Below are positions 12,865-23,242 of a DNA stretch of 64,000 nucleotides, in pieces. How positions within the stretch are numbered: the first letter of the stretch is position 1; each line of letters opens with the position of its first letter. A program made the translations under genes and the position numbers. The notes below the pieces were generated by a model. The model saw only the letters and a program-made list of their open reading frames with translations, was not told the origin of the DNA and did not search any database. The DNA comes from Neoalteromonas flava (lineage in GTDB: Bacteria > Pseudomonadota > Gammaproteobacteria > Enterobacterales > Alteromonadaceae). The stretch lies in contig NZ_PEAX01000003.1 of NCBI RefSeq assembly GCF_002807685.1, positions 496,001 to 560,000 of the forward strand, read 5' to 3'.

Positions 12865-15294
12865 ATGGAGAGAGCAACGCGAGACGAGCGGCAAGGTTGG
12901 CCAGTTTCAAGGTTACAAGCGCTATTGGTTGGGTTCATTAGTGTGTATGTCACTTCGTTGCTGTGGCCGCAGTTACCAAACCTAAAAGCAGTAATCTTAT
13001 TCACGGTTGGTTGCCTGTCGCTATCTCTGTGGACGCGATTATATCTAAAATCACGACTTTTCCTATGCCTAATTGGTGCATTATGTGGGCTTTTATGGGC
13101 CTGTGTTATAAGCCATTGGTATGTTACTTGGCAACGCCAAGGTATCGATTTTCAGCAGACGGTAGTTATTTCAGGACGAGTGACTCAAATTCGCTCGTTA
13201 AAAGACTCTGCAAGCCTTCAACTTGCAGTTTCTGAATTAAATAGTACTCGCTTTATCTTACCGCGTTATGTGCGTCTGCACTGGTATGGGGTAATCCCCA
13301 ACATCGATATCGGCCATCGCTTGCAAATGAGCGTAGTTTTAAAACCACCCAACGGTTTAGCAAACCCGCACGGGTTCAATTATACGCGTTGGTTATTGGC
13401 TGAAAATATTGCAGCAACGGGTTATGTTAACACACGCTATCCAGTGCAAATGCGGTCAGCCAATAATACGTTTCGTGCAGATCTAGTTGCCCGACTAGCT
13501 GCTTTAGATTTGTCCAATAGCGCTTGGATTTTAGCCTTAACGGTTGGCGATCGAGAAGGTCTAACAGCGCATGATTGGCAAATGTTGCAGCATACTGGCG
13601 TGGCGCATTTATTCGCTATTTCGGGGTTACATTTAGGGATAGTTGCAGGCTTTTGCTTACTTTTTTGGCGTTGTTTGTTGTCCATTCTTGCATTTGTATT
13701 GCGTCCGACAACTATAATTCAACAGGTTGCTCCTATCGCGGTGCAGCCTTTGTTATATATGGTTTGCGTGGTTTTTTGCTTTGGTTACGCGTACCTTTCT
13801 GGGTGGCAATTGCCGGTCCAGCGAGCATACATCGCTTTACTTTTAACACTTATCATCACTAGCTTGCGATGGCGGTTCCACGCACCAAGCGTTTTACTGT
13901 TGGTTTTCGCACTCATTTTAGTACTGTCGCCGTATAGTATTTATTCTTCATCGCTGTGGTTGAGTTTCTTTGCGGTAGCAGCAGTTATGTTCCTGCATTG
14001 GCGTTATCAGCGTGGCTCACGTAATTGGCGCAGCCGCTTATTTTTCTTGTGTAAGCTGCAATTGATGTTGACGCTACTCAGCATGCCACTAATCGTGACT
14101 CACTTTCATACGCTTTCATTCGTTAGTATTTTGGCAAACTTGCTCTTTGTTCCTTGGGTTTCCTGTGTGTTATTACCATTCAGTTTAACTGCGTTGATAA
14201 CTTTTATGCTGGTCCCGGATTGGGGCGTCGCATTGTTTATCATACTTGATCAACTGTTTGAGCATAGTTTGTATGTTTTAAAGCTATTTAGTGAGTTGCC
14301 GCTTGCAGCTGTGGAGGATGTGTATTGGCCACAGTCTGGCACTGTTAGTTTTGCGTTAGGGTTGAGTTTACTCATGTTCCCGAAGTTTGGCTGGCAACGA
14401 CGGTTCAGTGGGTTATGTTGTGTTCCATTGCTAATGCATTTATGCAATCTTCGACAAGACGATGACAACTGGTATTTGCACTTATTTGATGTCGGGCAGG
14501 GTACAGCAATTGCTGTATCTCATGGCCGTCGCGTTCTACTCTATGATGTGGGGCCTGCTTATCCCACTGGTAGTTCAGCCGCTGAACAGGCTATTCTTCC
14601 GTTTTTCAACGCGCAGGGCTGGACCAGTATTGATTACTTGATCATTAGCCACTTTGATAATGATCATGCGGGTGGTCGCGCGGTTATCAAGCGCAATCTA
14701 GTGGTCACCGAAGAAATTGTTCCAACAACCTGTGTAGGAAAAAGTCCCATTCATTGGGGTAATTTGACACTGACGTTCTTATGGCCCATCTCCGACATTG
14801 GGCAGCCTTCGCAACGCTCAGACAATGCTCAATCCTGCGTGGTGATGATTAGTGACGGCCATCACAGTATTTTGTTGCCTGGCGATATTGAACGTTGGGT
14901 AGAGACTGAGCTAGTAAGGCGGGAATTGCAATTATCTAAGCAATTGACAAGCCCGGCGAAACTCAAAGCAAATGTCTTGGTGGCGCCACATCATGGCAGT
15001 AACACCAGTTCCTCTTATGCGTTTATTGGTGCTGTTAGTCCCGAACACGTGATTTACACGACAGGTTATCTTAATCGTTGGAAATTTCCTCACACCCGTG
15101 TAGAGCAGCGTTATGAAGAAATGAATGTTACGACATGGAATACCGCAACTTCGGGCTATTTAAGGATCCAGATCCCATTCTGCCAGCACCAACACATGGC
15201 AGATGTTGGCAAGCCGCAAACGTGTGCCCGTGAGCTAAAAATTACCAGCTATCTCAAAACACTCGCGCCGCGCTGGTATCAGTATCGACACTAA
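12865..15294 (+). CDS. comEC: DNA internalization protein ComEC/Rec2
   Basis: Inner-membrane channel protein for single-stranded DNA uptake in natural transformation. The 809 residues show N-terminal membrane helices and an OB-like DUF4131 region (about 20-170), the competence domain with many helices (about 215-500, including HLFAISGLHLGIVAGF), and a C-terminal metallo-beta-lactamase-fold domain with LFDVGQGTAIAV, HFDNDHAGG at 596-604, LLPGDIE and APHHGSNTSSS. The zinc-type motif HxDxDH is kept. The gene lies just before msbA, an order common in gammaproteobacteria. Whether this organism is competent cannot be judged because no pilus genes lie in the window. Confidence 0.93.
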   Translation: MERATRDERQGWPVSRLQALLVGFISVYVTSLLWPQLPNLKAVILFTVGCLSLSLWTRLYLKSRLFLCLIGALCGLLWACVISHWYVTWQRQGIDFQQTVVISGRVTQIRSLKDSASLQLAVSELNSTRFILPRYVRLHWYGVIPNIDIGHRLQMSVVLKPPNGLANPHGFNYTRWLLAENIAATGYVNTRYPVQMRSANNTFRADLVARLAALDLSNSAWILALTVGDREGLTAHDWQMLQHTGVAHLFAISGLHLGIVAGFCLLFWRCLLSILAFVLRPTTIIQQVAPIAVQPLLYMVCVVFCFGYAYLSGWQLPVQRAYIALLLTLIITSLRWRFHAPSVLLLVFALILVLSPYSIYSSSLWLSFFAVAAVMFLHWRYQRGSRNWRSRLFFLCKLQLMLTLLSMPLIVTHFHTLSFVSILANLLFVPWVSCVLLPFSLTALITFMLVPDWGVALFIILDQLFEHSLYVLKLFSELPLAAVEDVYWPQSGTVSFALGLSLLMFPKFGWQRRFSGLCCVPLLMHLCNLRQDDDNWYLHLFDVGQGTAIAVSHGRRVLLYDVGPAYPTGSSAAEQAILPFFNAQGWTSIDYLIISHFDNDHAGGRAVIKRNLVVTEEIVPTTCVGKSPIHWGNLTLTFLWPISDIGQPSQRSDNAQSCVVMISDGHHSILLPGDIERWVETELVRRELQLSKQLTSPAKLKANVLVAPHHGSNTSSSYAFIGAVSPEHVIYTTGYLNRWKFPHTRVEQRYEEMNVTTWNTATSGYLRIQIPFCQHQHMADVGKPQTCARELKITSYLKTLAPRWYQYRH

Positions 15295-15359
15295 AAGCTG
15301 GGGTTTAGGATGAAATCTGAGTACAATCAACAACATCTAAATTATTATTTGTCTGATAG

Positions 15360-17123
15360 ATGACAACAGCTGCTGCGAAAACTCAAGATCCACGCCATGT
15401 TAGGCGCTTCTTTGGTTACCTAAAAGAATTTAAATTGCCGTTTATTATCGCCATCCTCGGAATGGTTGGATACTCTGGTGTGGATACCTTCGTGTTTTTC
15501 CATTTACAACCTATTATCGATGAGAGTTTGGGGCAAAAAAATTACGCCATGTTGCGAACGGCGGCCTACTTGATCGTTCCAATCTTTATTCTGCGTGGCC
15601 TGTTTAATTTTATGGGTAATTACACCCTAGCCTGGATCAGTACACAGGTTGTTATGCGTATGCGTCAGCAGTTGTTTGATAAGTACATTCACCTTCCGGT
15701 CAGTTTTCATGACGAGAAGTCTGCCGGTACGCTAATTTCCAAAGTCACTTATGATACTGAGCAAGTTGCTAATGCCGCCGGTAAAGCGCTACTCATATTG
15801 GTGCGTGACGGCGCATTCGTTATCGGTTTGTTGGGTTCCATGTTTTATTATTCTTGGCAACTGTCATCCATTTTTTTACTGATTGCACCGTTGGTTGCGA
15901 TCATTGTTTCCTATGTGAGTAAACGTTTCCGCGCCGTGAGTCGCAGTATTCAACAGGCAATGGGCAGTGTTACAACTGCGGTGGAACAAGCTGTGAAAGG
16001 ACATAAAGTGGTACTCATGTTTGGGGGGCAATCCATCGAGCACAATCGCTTTAAGGAAAAAAATAACCATAATCGCCAACAAAATATGAAATTGACCAAC
16101 ACTTCAATTTTGAGTGTTAGTCTGATCCAGATCATCGCATCAATTGCGCTTGCGGTGGTGTTGTTTATCGCTGGTACCCCCGGCATGATTGATGACCTAA
16201 GTGCAGGTGTTTTTCTCTCGGTTGTGATTTACATGGTGATGCTGTTGAAACCTTTGAAACAGTTAACTACCGTCAATAATGAGTTTCAACGAGGCATGGC
16301 AGCTTGCGCAAGTATTTTTGAGATCCTCGATCAAGAAGAGGAAAAAAATACTGGAACCTTTGAAATGCAGCGAGCGAAAGGCAATATTGACATTCGAGAT
16401 GTCACATTTTTCTATCCACAGCAATCTCGTGCCGCATTGCAACACATCAATTTAACCATTCAGCCAGGAGAGACAGTGGCTTTGGTCGGGCGTTCAGGCA
16501 GTGGCAAGTCAACACTGTCTAGCTTGTTGACGCGCTTCTATGCTCCGACTGAGGGGACTATTTTGCTCGATGGCAAACCAATTGATGAATTTGAACTTAA
16601 ATCGCTGCGCCGTCAGTTCGCTTTAGTATCGCAGCAGGTTACGCTATTTAACGATACCGTAGCTAACAACATTGCCTATGGCGCAAATGGTCAGGTTAGT
16701 CGAGAGGCGATTATCGATGCCGCTAAGATTGCCCATGTTGATGAGTTTGTTACCCAATTAAGTGATGGCTACGACACACTCATTGGCGAGAATGGATTGA
16801 TGCTCTCTGGTGGGCAACGTCAACGGTTAGCTATCGCCCGCGCTATCCTAGTTAACGCACCTATTTTGATCCTGGATGAGGCAACTTCGGCCTTAGACAC
16901 TGAAAGTGAAAAACTGATCCAAGACGCGTTGGAACAATTACAAAAGCGCTGTACCAGCATCGTTGTTGCCCATCGCCTTTCGACCATTGAAAACGCCGAT
17001 AAGATCGTGGTGATCGACGACGGTAGGATTGTCGAGCAAGGTAATCACCATGAGCTTTTGCAGCGCGGCGGTGCGTATGCTCAACTGCACCAAATGCAAT
17101 TTGGCAATGACGCCGAGCAATGA
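15360..17123 (+). CDS. msbA: Lipid A export ATP-binding/permease MsbA
   Basis: A homodimeric ABC exporter that flips lipid A-core across the inner membrane. The 587 residues hold six membrane helices (about 25-320) fused to a nucleotide-binding domain with Walker A GRSGSGKS at 377-384, the signature LSGGQRQRLAIARA and Walker B LILDEATSALDTE, and a switch histidine in VVAHRLSTIE. The 65-base spacer after comEC could hold a promoter, and the ATG has only a weak ribosome site. Its stop overlaps the lpxK start by 4 bases (ATGA), indicating translational coupling with the rest of the LPS operon. Confidence 0.96.
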   Translation: MTTAAAKTQDPRHVRRFFGYLKEFKLPFIIAILGMVGYSGVDTFVFFHLQPIIDESLGQKNYAMLRTAAYLIVPIFILRGLFNFMGNYTLAWISTQVVMRMRQQLFDKYIHLPVSFHDEKSAGTLISKVTYDTEQVANAAGKALLILVRDGAFVIGLLGSMFYYSWQLSSIFLLIAPLVAIIVSYVSKRFRAVSRSIQQAMGSVTTAVEQAVKGHKVVLMFGGQSIEHNRFKEKNNHNRQQNMKLTNTSILSVSLIQIIASIALAVVLFIAGTPGMIDDLSAGVFLSVVIYMVMLLKPLKQLTTVNNEFQRGMAACASIFEILDQEEEKNTGTFEMQRAKGNIDIRDVTFFYPQQSRAALQHINLTIQPGETVALVGRSGSGKSTLSSLLTRFYAPTEGTILLDGKPIDEFELKSLRRQFALVSQQVTLFNDTVANNIAYGANGQVSREAIIDAAKIAHVDEFVTQLSDGYDTLIGENGLMLSGGQRQRLAIARAILVNAPILILDEATSALDTESEKLIQDALEQLQKRCTSIVVAHRLSTIENADKIVVIDDGRIVEQGNHHELLQRGGAYAQLHQMQFGNDAEQ

Positions 17124-18145
17124 GTATCCAAAAAGTAATTGAAACCGGTTGGTATCAAAATAAGCCTTGGCTTTGGGTGCTCTGGCCGTTGAGTGTGTTA
17201 TTTGCGTTACTGAGTGCTTTGCGTCGCGTTTTTTATCGATTCAAGCTAATCAAATCAAACCACCCAGGTGTGCCTGTAATCGTAATAGGCAATCTTACAG
17301 TTGGCGGTAACGGTAAAACACCATTGGTACTTGCACTGGCTAATTATTTGCTGCAGCACGGACGTAAAGTAGGTGTGCTTAGCCGCGGGTATGGTGGCCA
17401 ACAGGCTGAGTTTCCTTATTGCGTTCAGGCAAACGATAGGGCGGCACAAGTGGGTGATGAACCTTTGTTAATTACTCGCCGGTTACAGTGTCCAGTGGTT
17501 ATTGATCCAATTCGGACGCGCGGCGCGAAATACTTAGTTGAACTAGGTTGTAATGTCATCGTTTGTGATGATGGTTTGCAACATTATGCGTTGCAAAGAG
17601 ACATTGAGTGGATTGTGATTGATGACCGCGGATTTGGGAACTGCAGACTGTTACCTTCAGGGCCTATGCGCGAAGGCGTGTGGCGTCTTAGACACGTCAC
17701 TGGAGTGGTGCATAATGGAAAAGCGCCACTGGCGCTGGATGTGTCGCAAAATATTCCGATGCAATTGACTACACAGCATATGGTTAATGTTGCCGATTCC
17801 TCATTAACGCTAACATTGGATGATTTTAAGCAGCGCTATGCTTCGCTTGATGGTGTGTGCGCAATCGGTAATCCGCAACGATTTTTCAATTCGTTAGCCG
17901 AACAGGGAATTTCCTTGAAGCGGCAATTGGTATTTAATGACCACCATCTCTATCGGTCGTCAGACTTACCACAAGGAGCACTCGTGATGACAGAAAAAGA
18001 CGCGGTTAAGTGCCAGGCGTTTGCGCATCCCGATTGGTGGTTCTTGCAAATTGATGCACAATTGTCTCATTCATTCTTTACTCAGACAATGCGTCACCTA
18101 ATTCACGCTGAAACTAATCTAAAGAGAAAAAATTATGGCATTTGA
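17120..18145 (+). CDS. lpxK: Tetraacyldisaccharide 4'-kinase LpxK
   Basis: Phosphorylates the 4' position of the lipid A disaccharide to give lipid IVA, at the inner-membrane face. The protein has 341 residues, with a membrane-associated N-terminal helix ([21 protein letters not shown]), a P-loop in [20 protein letters not shown] (about residues 54-73), the switch-like RGYGG and DDGLQHYAL motifs, and [18 protein letters not shown]. All are standard for the family. It overlaps msbA by 4 bases and the downstream Trm112-like gene by 11 bases, so it sits inside one tightly packed LPS operon. Confidence 0.96.
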   Translation: MSIQKVIETGWYQNKPWLWVLWPLSVLFALLSALRRVFYRFKLIKSNHPGVPVIVIGNLTVGGNGKTPLVLALANYLLQHGRKVGVLSRGYGGQQAEFPYCVQANDRAAQVGDEPLLITRRLQCPVVIDPIRTRGAKYLVELGCNVIVCDDGLQHYALQRDIEWIVIDDRGFGNCRLLPSGPMREGVWRLRHVTGVVHNGKAPLALDVSQNIPMQLTTQHMVNVADSSLTLTLDDFKQRYASLDGVCAIGNPQRFFNSLAEQGISLKRQLVFNDHHLYRSSDLPQGALVMTEKDAVKCQAFAHPDWWFLQIDAQLSHSFFTQTMRHLIHAETNLKRKNYGI

Positions 18146-18335
18146 TAAACAATTACTTGATGTGCTTGCCTGTCCTGTTTGTAAAGGGAAATTGTTATAC
18201 CGGAGTGCCGAGGAGCGCTTGATCTGTCGCTTTGACCGCTTAGCATTCCCAATCAGGGAAAACATTCCAGTATTGTTAGAGAATGAAGCTACGTCGTTAA
18301 CCTTAGATGAAATCGAAGCATTAAAACATGACTAG
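18135..18335 (+). CDS. ycaR: Trm112-like zinc-ribbon protein (YcaR family)
   Basis: A small protein of 66 residues in the Trm112/YcaR family. The conserved opening [14 protein letters not shown] carries a CxxC pair. The core continues with [23 protein letters not shown]. Its bacterial role is poorly defined. In eukaryotes Trm112 activates methyltransferases, and in gammaproteobacteria the gene sits between lpxK and kdsB, exactly as here. It overlaps lpxK by 11 bases and kdsB by 8, so its translation is probably coupled to both. Confidence 0.92.
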   Translation: MAFDKQLLDVLACPVCKGKLLYRSAEERLICRFDRLAFPIRENIPVLLENEATSLTLDEIEALKHD

Positions 18336-19095
18336 CGCAAATACTGCTGAGTTTATCGTTATTATTCCTGCCCGCTACGGGTCAACACGATTTCCTGGCA
18401 AGCCATTAGCACATATCCAAAATAAACCTATGATCCAGCACGTGTATGAGCGTGCTCTTGAGGCTCAGGCGGCACGCGTTATAGTCGCAACTGATGATAA
18501 CCGTATTGCCGAGACTGTAACGCAGTTTGGTGGTGAGGTGTGTATGACCCGAAGTGATCATCAATCAGGCACTGAACGCCTCGCAGAGGTGATTGACACA
18601 GAAGGCATTGCTGCGGATTCGCTAATTGTTAATGTGCAAGGCGATGAGCCGTTTATTCCTGCTGCGAATATTCGCCAAGTCGCGCAAAATTTAGCTTTGC
18701 GACCACAATGCGCCATGGCGACTTTGGCGACCCCTCTGGACGGTATTGAGGAGCTGAACAATCCGAATGTGGTAAAGGTTGTGAGCGATCGACATGGACA
18801 TGCTTTGTACTTCAGTCGTGCGCCGATACCATTTGATCGCGATAACGTACAGCCGAGTTTAGGCTATACACCACTGCGACATATCGGCATTTATGCGTAT
18901 CGAGCAGGATACATTAAAACCTATGTTGATTACCCAGCGTCAGATCTGGAAAAGATAGAGTCATTGGAGCAATTACGAGCGCTGTGGAACAGCGACAAAA
19001 TTCACATCGAAGTTGCGGTGGCACCACCCCCGACGGGCATTGATACACCTGCAGACTTGGCGCGTTTAAATCAACAATTATTAGCTGGAGAATAG
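18328..19095 (+). CDS. kdsB: 3-deoxy-manno-octulosonate cytidylyltransferase KdsB
   Basis: Activates Kdo with CTP to give CMP-Kdo, the donor for the inner core of lipopolysaccharide. The 255 residues match the normal length (248 in E. coli). The nucleotide-binding opening [19 protein letters not shown] lies near residues 10-30, with [11 protein letters not shown] around 99-109 and the Kdo-site segment [14 protein letters not shown]. It overlaps the Trm112-like gene by 8 bases and closes the LPS operon. The SDR gene follows after 2 bases and may be cotranscribed. Confidence 0.96.
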   Translation: MTSANTAEFIVIIPARYGSTRFPGKPLAHIQNKPMIQHVYERALEAQAARVIVATDDNRIAETVTQFGGEVCMTRSDHQSGTERLAEVIDTEGIAADSLIVNVQGDEPFIPAANIRQVAQNLALRPQCAMATLATPLDGIEELNNPNVVKVVSDRHGHALYFSRAPIPFDRDNVQPSLGYTPLRHIGIYAYRAGYIKTYVDYPASDLEKIESLEQLRALWNSDKIHIEVAVAPPPTGIDTPADLARLNQQLLAGE

Positions 19096-19097
19096 CG

Positions 19098-19757
19098 ATG
19101 AATGTTGTGATCACAGGAGCAAACCGTGGTATTGGATTAGCGTTAGCACAAGCCTATTTGGCGCGCGGTAATCACGTGTATGCCTTATGTCGTCATGCCT
19201 CTGAGGAATTGAAGGATACTGCAGCCACCATCGTGGAAGGGATCAATATGCTGGATCCCGATGCTTTACCTGAGCGTCTCGCTGCTTTGGGGGGCGTTCA
19301 GATCGATGTGCTGATCAATAATGCTGGCGTTTTGGCTCGCGAGTCATTAGAGGATTGGAGTCCTGCTACGATTGAACAACAATTCCGAGTTAACGCATTG
19401 GCACCGCTGTTAGTCACTCAGGTTCTGCTGCCGCGTTTGTCACCGGGCAGTAAAGTGGGGCTAATCACATCGCGCATGGGCTCGATGCAAGATAACGGTT
19501 CAGGTGGTTACTACGGTTATCGTATGTCGAAAGCGGCGTTAAATGCAGCTGGCGTCTCTATGGCTCGTGACCTGCACGCACAGGGAATAGCGGTTGCTTT
19601 ATTGCATCCCGGCTATGTACAAACTGAAATGGTTGGCTATGGCGGTGATATCGATGCCACAACTGCAGCAAAACGCTTGCAACAACGACTCGACGAACTA
19701 ACGTTGGAAACCTCTGGTAGTTTTTGGCATAGCAACGGGGAAATTTTGCCGTGGTAG
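19098..19757 (+). CDS. SDR family oxidoreductase
   Basis: A 219-residue classical short-chain dehydrogenase. The Rossmann motif TGANRGIG is at residues 6-13, the NNAG motif (INNAGVLARE) near 75, and the catalytic pair Y141xxxK145 in YRMSKAALN with an upstream Ser in LITSRMGS. Substrate and cofactor preference cannot be read off, but the overall sequence resembles the C-factor/carbonyl reductase-like group of small SDRs. It begins 2 bases after kdsB and overlaps the kelch gene by 7 bases, so all three are likely on one transcript without an obvious pathway link. Confidence 0.88.
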   Translation: MNVVITGANRGIGLALAQAYLARGNHVYALCRHASEELKDTAATIVEGINMLDPDALPERLAALGGVQIDVLINNAGVLARESLEDWSPATIEQQFRVNALAPLLVTQVLLPRLSPGSKVGLITSRMGSMQDNGSGGYYGYRMSKAALNAAGVSMARDLHAQGIAVALLHPGYVQTEMVGYGGDIDATTAAKRLQQRLDELTLETSGSFWHSNGEILPW

Positions 19758-20782
19758 CTTTCGCTCGCATATTAACTGCGCTCGGAGTGCTTACTAGCGC
19801 ACTTTGCGTTAGTGAGTTGCAGGCAGATGATCATCAAGTTTCTCACTCGTGGCACGTATTACCAGCAATGCCACGCGCGGTTCAGGAAATCTATCCTGCG
19901 CTGCATCAACAGCGCATTGTGGTGGCTGGAGGTTTGACACCTGATCCGGCGGCACAATGGATCGGTGTTAGTGATGAAACATGGTTGTTTGATGAAGCAT
20001 CAAAACAGTGGGTAAGTGGTCCTAACCTGCCTGAACCCCGGCATCATCCTTTGTTAGCCTCCTATGCAGGAGGTTTGTACGCTTTTGGAGGATTTATTAC
20101 CAGAGATGGCGGACTATGGCATAACTCTGTTGATGTATTGTTGCTACCTGAAACTGGAGAGGAATGGCAACAAGTCGCACAAATGCCTATTCCCTTGGCC
20201 GAATCATTGATCAGCGTTTATCAAGACCGTATTCACCTAGCGACCGGTAGAACGCCTCATACTTCTAAGCAGAATTCTCAATGGCGCGACCAGACCGATT
20301 CCAATCGCCACTTTGCCTATTCTCCTGAAACAGGGAAATGGCAAGAGCTACCACCTACACCAACTGCGCGAAACAGTGCCTGCGGTGTCAACGTCAATGG
20401 CCGTTGGCATACGATTGGTGGACGCACTGTTAATGGGGGTAACTTAGCGGTCCATGAAGTGTATGACTTTGCGCAACAGCGATGGTCTGTACTTCCCCCA
20501 TTACCTCAAGCTCAAGGCGGTTTGGCATGTGCGACAGTCGGACAAACGATTTATGTGTTTGGTGGCGAGTTTTTTACTGAAGGAGGGGGGGTATACTCAG
20601 ATGTTTGGGCTTTTGATTTGCACCTTCAGCGTTGGCAGCAGGTCTCGACAATGCCGGTTCCTCGACATGGACTCGGTGCAGTTGCGTTAGATCAGCGGAT
20701 TTATGTTGTGGGTGGGGCGGCAAAGGCAGGTGGTGAAGAAACCTCTAATCGCTTGAGCGTATTTACGCCTGCACAAGACTGA
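19751..20782 (+). CDS. Exported kelch-repeat protein
   Basis: A 343-residue protein with a signal peptide (ILTALGVLTSALCVSELQA, cleavage near residue 25) followed by a six-bladed kelch propeller. The repeats show the typical GG doublets and spaced Trp/Tyr: VVAGGLTPDP, LYAFGGFITRDG, WHTIGGRTVNGG, IYVFGGEFFTEGG, IYVVGGAAKAGG. The GTG start overlaps the stop of the SDR gene by 7 bases. The fold resembles sialate epimerase NanM and galactose oxidase-like proteins, but I see no evidence for a sugar substrate and give no function. Confidence 0.85.
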   Translation: MVAFARILTALGVLTSALCVSELQADDHQVSHSWHVLPAMPRAVQEIYPALHQQRIVVAGGLTPDPAAQWIGVSDETWLFDEASKQWVSGPNLPEPRHHPLLASYAGGLYAFGGFITRDGGLWHNSVDVLLLPETGEEWQQVAQMPIPLAESLISVYQDRIHLATGRTPHTSKQNSQWRDQTDSNRHFAYSPETGKWQELPPTPTARNSACGVNVNGRWHTIGGRTVNGGNLAVHEVYDFAQQRWSVLPPLPQAQGGLACATVGQTIYVFGGEFFTEGGGVYSDVWAFDLHLQRWQQVSTMPVPRHGLGAVALDQRIYVVGGAAKAGGEETSNRLSVFTPAQD

Positions 20783-20799
20783 AAATTCTGCGGGTATAT

Positions 20800-20836
20800 G
20801 TTTAACGGGGCAAATCGAATTGCCCCTACGTTAAAC
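20800..20836. terminator. Hairpin between convergent kelch gene and rimO
   Basis: A strong inverted repeat with core GGGGCAA (20807-20813), a 6-base loop and TTGCCCC (20820-20826). The stem is extended outside by GTTTAACG at 20800-20807 and CGTTAAAC at 20829-20836 across a short bulge. It lies exactly between two convergent genes, so it probably ends transcription from both sides. There is no long T run, so efficiency is uncertain. Confidence 0.55.
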
Positions 20837-20838
20837 GT

Positions 20839-22251
20839 TTATTGATCCTCAGACAATACGGCCCAACAATCGTGCTCGTTAGCATGAATGATTTCAGCCC
20901 AGACCCTTTGACCGGGCGTAACATCATGCACGCCATTTAAGTGCACCACACCATCTATCTCTGGTGCATCAGCATAGCATCGTCCCACAGCACCTTCGGC
21001 ATCGACACTGTCAATAACGATTTGATATTCCTGCCCTATGCGCTGCTGTAGACGAGCGGCGCTGATTTCTCCTTGAACTTGCATAAAACGCTCAAGCCGC
21101 TGCTCTTTGATGCTTTCAGGCACCGGATCAGGCAGATCATTAGCTTTTGCGCCGTCAACTGCTGAATACGGAAAACAACCAACCCGATCCAATTGTGCTT
21201 CACGTAAAAACTGCAACAATTCTTCAAATTCTTCTTCGGTTTCGCCAGGAAAGCCCACGATAAAAGTTGAACGAATGATTAATTCAGGACATTGTTCGCG
21301 CCACTTCTTGATCCTTTCAATGGTGCGATCAGCGCTGCCGGGACGCTTCATAAGCCGCAGAATGCGCTTGTTGGCGTGTTGAAAGGGAATGTCCAAATAC
21401 GGCAGTATTTTTCCTTGCGCCATTAACGGAATGAGGTCGTCCACATGTGGATAAGGGTAAACATAATGCAGGCGCACCCACATATCGAGTTCACCTAATT
21501 GTTCACACAATTGTTGCATATGAGTTTTTACTGGCATGCCATTCCAAAACCCTGTGCGGTGTTTGATATCCACACCATAGGCACTGGTATCTTGGGAGAT
21601 GACTAATAATTCATTCACGCCCGCCGCTTTTAAGCGCTTGGCTTCGTCAAGTACTTCACCCACTGGGCGGCTAACTAGATCACCACGCATAGACGGAATG
21701 ATGCAAAAAGTACAACGATGGTTACAACCTTCAGATATTTTCAAATAGGCAAAGTGACGCGGTGTGAGTTTAACGCCGTGATCCGGAACCAGATTCACAA
21801 AAGGATTGTGCTCTGGTTTTGGCAAATGGGTATGCACTTGTTCTACTACGGTTTCGTATGCATGCGGTCCCGTTATTGCCAGCACATTTGGGTGAACTTC
21901 CCGGATTTCATCTTCTTTGATCCCCAAACAACCGGTAACAATCACCTTACCATTTTCTGCTAGTGCCTCACCGATGGTATCCAACGATTCCTGCACTGCG
22001 GCATCAATAAAGCCGCAGGTATTCACAATGACTAAGTCTGCATCATTGTATGTCGGGACTACGTCATAACCTTCGGTGCGCAATTGCGTTAGGATCCGCT
22101 CAGAATCCACCAAATTTTTGGGACAACCAAGGCTGATAAAACCAATCTTACTGCCACTGTTAGAGGTAGATTGCTGTGCCTGTTCACGCAAGACTTGCTT
22201 CGGCGTTTCAAGCGTTGTTGTTTTCTTAGGGTCGACAATTTGTACTGTCAT
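20839..22251 (-). CDS. rimO: Ribosomal protein S12 methylthiotransferase RimO
   Basis: A radical-SAM enzyme that adds a methylthio group to an aspartate of ribosomal protein S12. The start at 22251 ([10 protein letters not shown], 470 residues) is preferred over the upstream ATG at 22314, because a TATAAT at 22283-22288 on this strand lies between them and the upstream segment has no family counterpart. The N-terminal cluster cysteines are 43, 79 and 108 (SLGCPKN, VNTCGF, VTGC). The radical-SAM CxxxCxxC is at 176, 180 and 183 (CNHRCTFC). A TRAM domain ends the protein. Flanked by the kelch gene (convergent) and a DUF2919-like gene (divergent). Confidence 0.95.
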   Translation of the reverse strand: MTVQIVDPKKTTTLETPKQVLREQAQQSTSNSGSKIGFISLGCPKNLVDSERILTQLRTEGYDVVPTYNDADLVIVNTCGFIDAAVQESLDTIGEALAENGKVIVTGCLGIKEDEIREVHPNVLAITGPHAYETVVEQVHTHLPKPEHNPFVNLVPDHGVKLTPRHFAYLKISEGCNHRCTFCIIPSMRGDLVSRPVGEVLDEAKRLKAAGVNELLVISQDTSAYGVDIKHRTGFWNGMPVKTHMQQLCEQLGELDMWVRLHYVYPYPHVDDLIPLMAQGKILPYLDIPFQHANKRILRLMKRPGSADRTIERIKKWREQCPELIIRSTFIVGFPGETEEEFEELLQFLREAQLDRVGCFPYSAVDGAKANDLPDPVPESIKEQRLERFMQVQGEISAARLQQRIGQEYQIVIDSVDAEGAVGRCYADAPEIDGVVHLNGVHDVTPGQRVWAEIIHANEHDCWAVLSEDQ

Positions 22252-22282
22252 ACGAGGGAGCCATTCGGGTAAAATTGGCGCT

Positions 22283-22288
22283 ATTATA
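22283..22288 (-). promoter_or_regulatory. -10 element of rimO promoter
   Basis: On the minus strand the sequence reads GTATAATAGCGCC: a perfect TATAAT followed by a GC-rich discriminator. The matching -35 is weak (TTTCGC at 17-base spacing). It lies 31 bases before the rimO ATG at 22251 and supports that start. Confidence 0.55.
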
Positions 22289-22332
22289 CTGCCCGAAACC
22301 ATTTGGCGAAACAAAAGCGTTAAGGAGCCTCT

Positions 22333-22800
22333 GTGTCGACTGCTAAAAAGCTACCGTTTCCATTGCATTGTTACGATGAAGCCGGGCATTTAAAGCCCCC
22401 GTTACTGCTTTATGTGACGTGCGTTTGGTTGGCGAAAGCATTACTTTTGATGTTGATATCGGTATCGATGCGAGAAAATCCTAGTGCATTGATCAAATTG
22501 TATTATCCAGATAGTCAGCAATGGTATGTAAATGCAATACCCGCAATCGTTGGATTAGCGGGTTTTGTATTGCTGAGTTTACGCGATAAGTTGCGGCAGT
22601 ATACGTTTAATTGGCAGGGGAGCGTCCGCTTGCTTTTACTCGGCGGACTGCTATTAACGATAAGCATTCAAAGTCTGGCGATCGCTAACAATCAAGGACT
22701 ATTTAGTTGGTCTCATGCACTGTCACTTATGATGAGCTTTTTGCTTATCGGCTACTTATTGCGTAGCCGACGAGTAGGTGCGTATCTAAGAGATAAGTAA
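22333..22800 (+). CDS. DUF2919-like inner-membrane protein
   Basis: A 155-residue protein with four hydrophobic helices at about 27-47, 70-85, 97-117 and 125-145. The opening [15 protein letters not shown] resembles the DUF2919 (YfeZ) family, whose members share this plan and have no known function. The start is a GTG at 22333 with a very good AAGGAG ribosome site 5 bases upstream. It is divergent from rimO, sharing an 81-base spacer. The 3' end converges on an unknown gene with 10 bases between them. Confidence 0.6.
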   Translation: MSTAKKLPFPLHCYDEAGHLKPPLLLYVTCVWLAKALLLMLISVSMRENPSALIKLYYPDSQQWYVNAIPAIVGLAGFVLLSLRDKLRQYTFNWQGSVRLLLLGGLLLTISIQSLAIANNQGLFSWSHALSLMMSFLLIGYLLRSRRVGAYLRDK

Positions 22801-22810
22801 ATATTTGGAA

Positions 22811-23218
22811 TTATTGCTTATTGTTATTGAGCGCTTGTTCAAAATAGGCAAACACGCTAACGGTACTATCGTTGACTAAACGCTCGTAACAGATACCTGC
22901 AAACGCGTACGAATGCCCATTATAATCCAGCACTACATAGGGCGCCGTCGGGTCACTGACATCATAACGCCATTCGCCGCCGAGTACTCTTTTGAAAACC
23001 TCGCCGATAAAAGCACCGTATATATTACACAGGGTGAATACCACCTGATCCTCTAACGCGCTGTCTTGATACTTATCTAAAAAACTGAGTAATACGTTAT
23101 CAATTTGCTTAACCGATTCTGAGGTGTAGGATAACGCGATACCAAATTCATTTTGGGTACTTTCGATAGCATTCTGTGCACTATCAGCCATTAGCGAGTC
23201 GAGTTCGTGTTGTTCCAT
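22811..23218 (-). CDS. Uncharacterised 135-residue acidic protein
   Basis: I do not recognise this gene. The protein is acidic, has no signal peptide or membrane segment, and looks like a compact cytoplasmic domain: two predicted N-terminal helices, a Cys/Tyr-rich centre (TLCNIYGAFIGEVFKRVLGGEWRY), then a strand-turn-strand region ending in YAFAGICYERL and a final helix. It is on the same strand as the LysR gene upstream, 24 bases away, so the two may form a transcription unit. Coding potential is supported by its length and by stop-free fit to the local spacing. Confidence 0.7.
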   Translation of the reverse strand: MEQHELDSLMADSAQNAIESTQNEFGIALSYTSESVKQIDNVLLSFLDKYQDSALEDQVVFTLCNIYGAFIGEVFKRVLGGEWRYDVSDPTAPYVVLDYNGHSYAFAGICYERLVNDSTVSVFAYFEQALNNNKQ

Positions 23219-23242
23219 GTCGTGTTTTTGCCTTTTTTTAGC

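Noticed and set aside
22252-22314. Longer rimO reading from the ATG at 22314
   Set aside because: The extra 21 residues have no family counterpart and include the promoter -10 element.
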